A stretch of DNA of 21,202 nt from Aestuariicoccus sp032586235 (GTDB lineage Bacteria; Pseudomonadota; Alphaproteobacteria; Rhodobacterales; Rhodobacteraceae): assembly GCF_032586235.1 (NCBI RefSeq), contig NZ_JAWHTD010000058.1, positions 1-21,202 of the forward strand, read 5' to 3'. Shown piece after piece: positions 21,111 through 21,202 of this stretch; position 1 is the first letter of the stretch, and each line of letters begins with the position of its first letter. Both the position numbers and the translations under genes were made by a program. The notes under the pieces are model-generated. The model saw nothing but the letters and a program-made list of their open reading frames with translations, was not told the origin of the DNA and made no database searches.

Positions 21111-21202
<92 letters not shown>

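Overview
The window looks like a complete draft contig of about 21.2 kb from a high-GC alphaproteobacterium of the Rhodobacteraceae/Roseobacter group. This rests on the family resemblance of the proteins (cysteine-free S4, a 549-residue ETF-ubiquinone oxidoreductase, a long-chain polyprenyl diphosphate synthase of the ubiquinone-10 type, DUF1127 and YdcH small proteins) and on a GC-rich intergenic element I associate with that family. It starts inside a broken insertion sequence. It ends in a run of 67 G that is almost certainly a sequencing artefact.

Left edge (1-1990): a decayed IS3-family transposase copy is cut by a second, 1,253-bp IS3-family element with matching 17-bp ends. The second element has an in-frame amber codon in orfA. 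No target-site duplication is visible and the interrupted gene does not resume on the far side. Then follows a tRNA-Arg(CCT) gene whose 3' end faces the IS-rich side, so this may be the edge of an island.

Middle (2210-9593): a LacI-type regulator with a TTG start is followed 4 bp later by a YcaQ/AlkX-type DNA glycosylase. Next come a DUF1127 protein, a GNAT acetyltransferase, rpsD on the minus strand with a clear sigma-70 promoter, and a stand-alone EAL phosphodiesterase. The phaA-phaB pair (acetyl-CoA to 3-hydroxybutyryl-CoA) follows, preceded by two identical palindromes 41 bp apart.

Right (9746-12775): a two-gene, 8-bp-overlapping unit (MhqO-type ring-cleaving dioxygenase plus MhqD-type alpha/beta hydrolase) sits behind two inverted repeats. 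A GcvA-type LysR regulator lies divergent to a 37-codon small gene with a strong ribosome binding site. A YdcH/DUF465 protein is on the minus strand.

Far right (12882-21103): housekeeping genes. TrmN6-like methyltransferase and DUF2007 (minus) diverge from the polyprenyl synthase (plus). ispE and an exported TPR protein overlap on the minus strand, and ETF-ubiquinone oxidoreductase lies upstream of them. greA and a two-helix membrane protein follow on the plus strand. Together ispE (MEP pathway), the polyprenyl synthase (ubiquinone side chain) and ETF-QO (electron entry to ubiquinone) form an isoprenoid/quinone-themed neighbourhood.

I found no CRISPR array, phage module or obvious defence system. 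The most interesting unexplained items are the paired palindromes upstream of phaAB, the small gene divergent to the LysR regulator, the palindrome overlapping the LacI ribosome binding site, and the IS junction structure.
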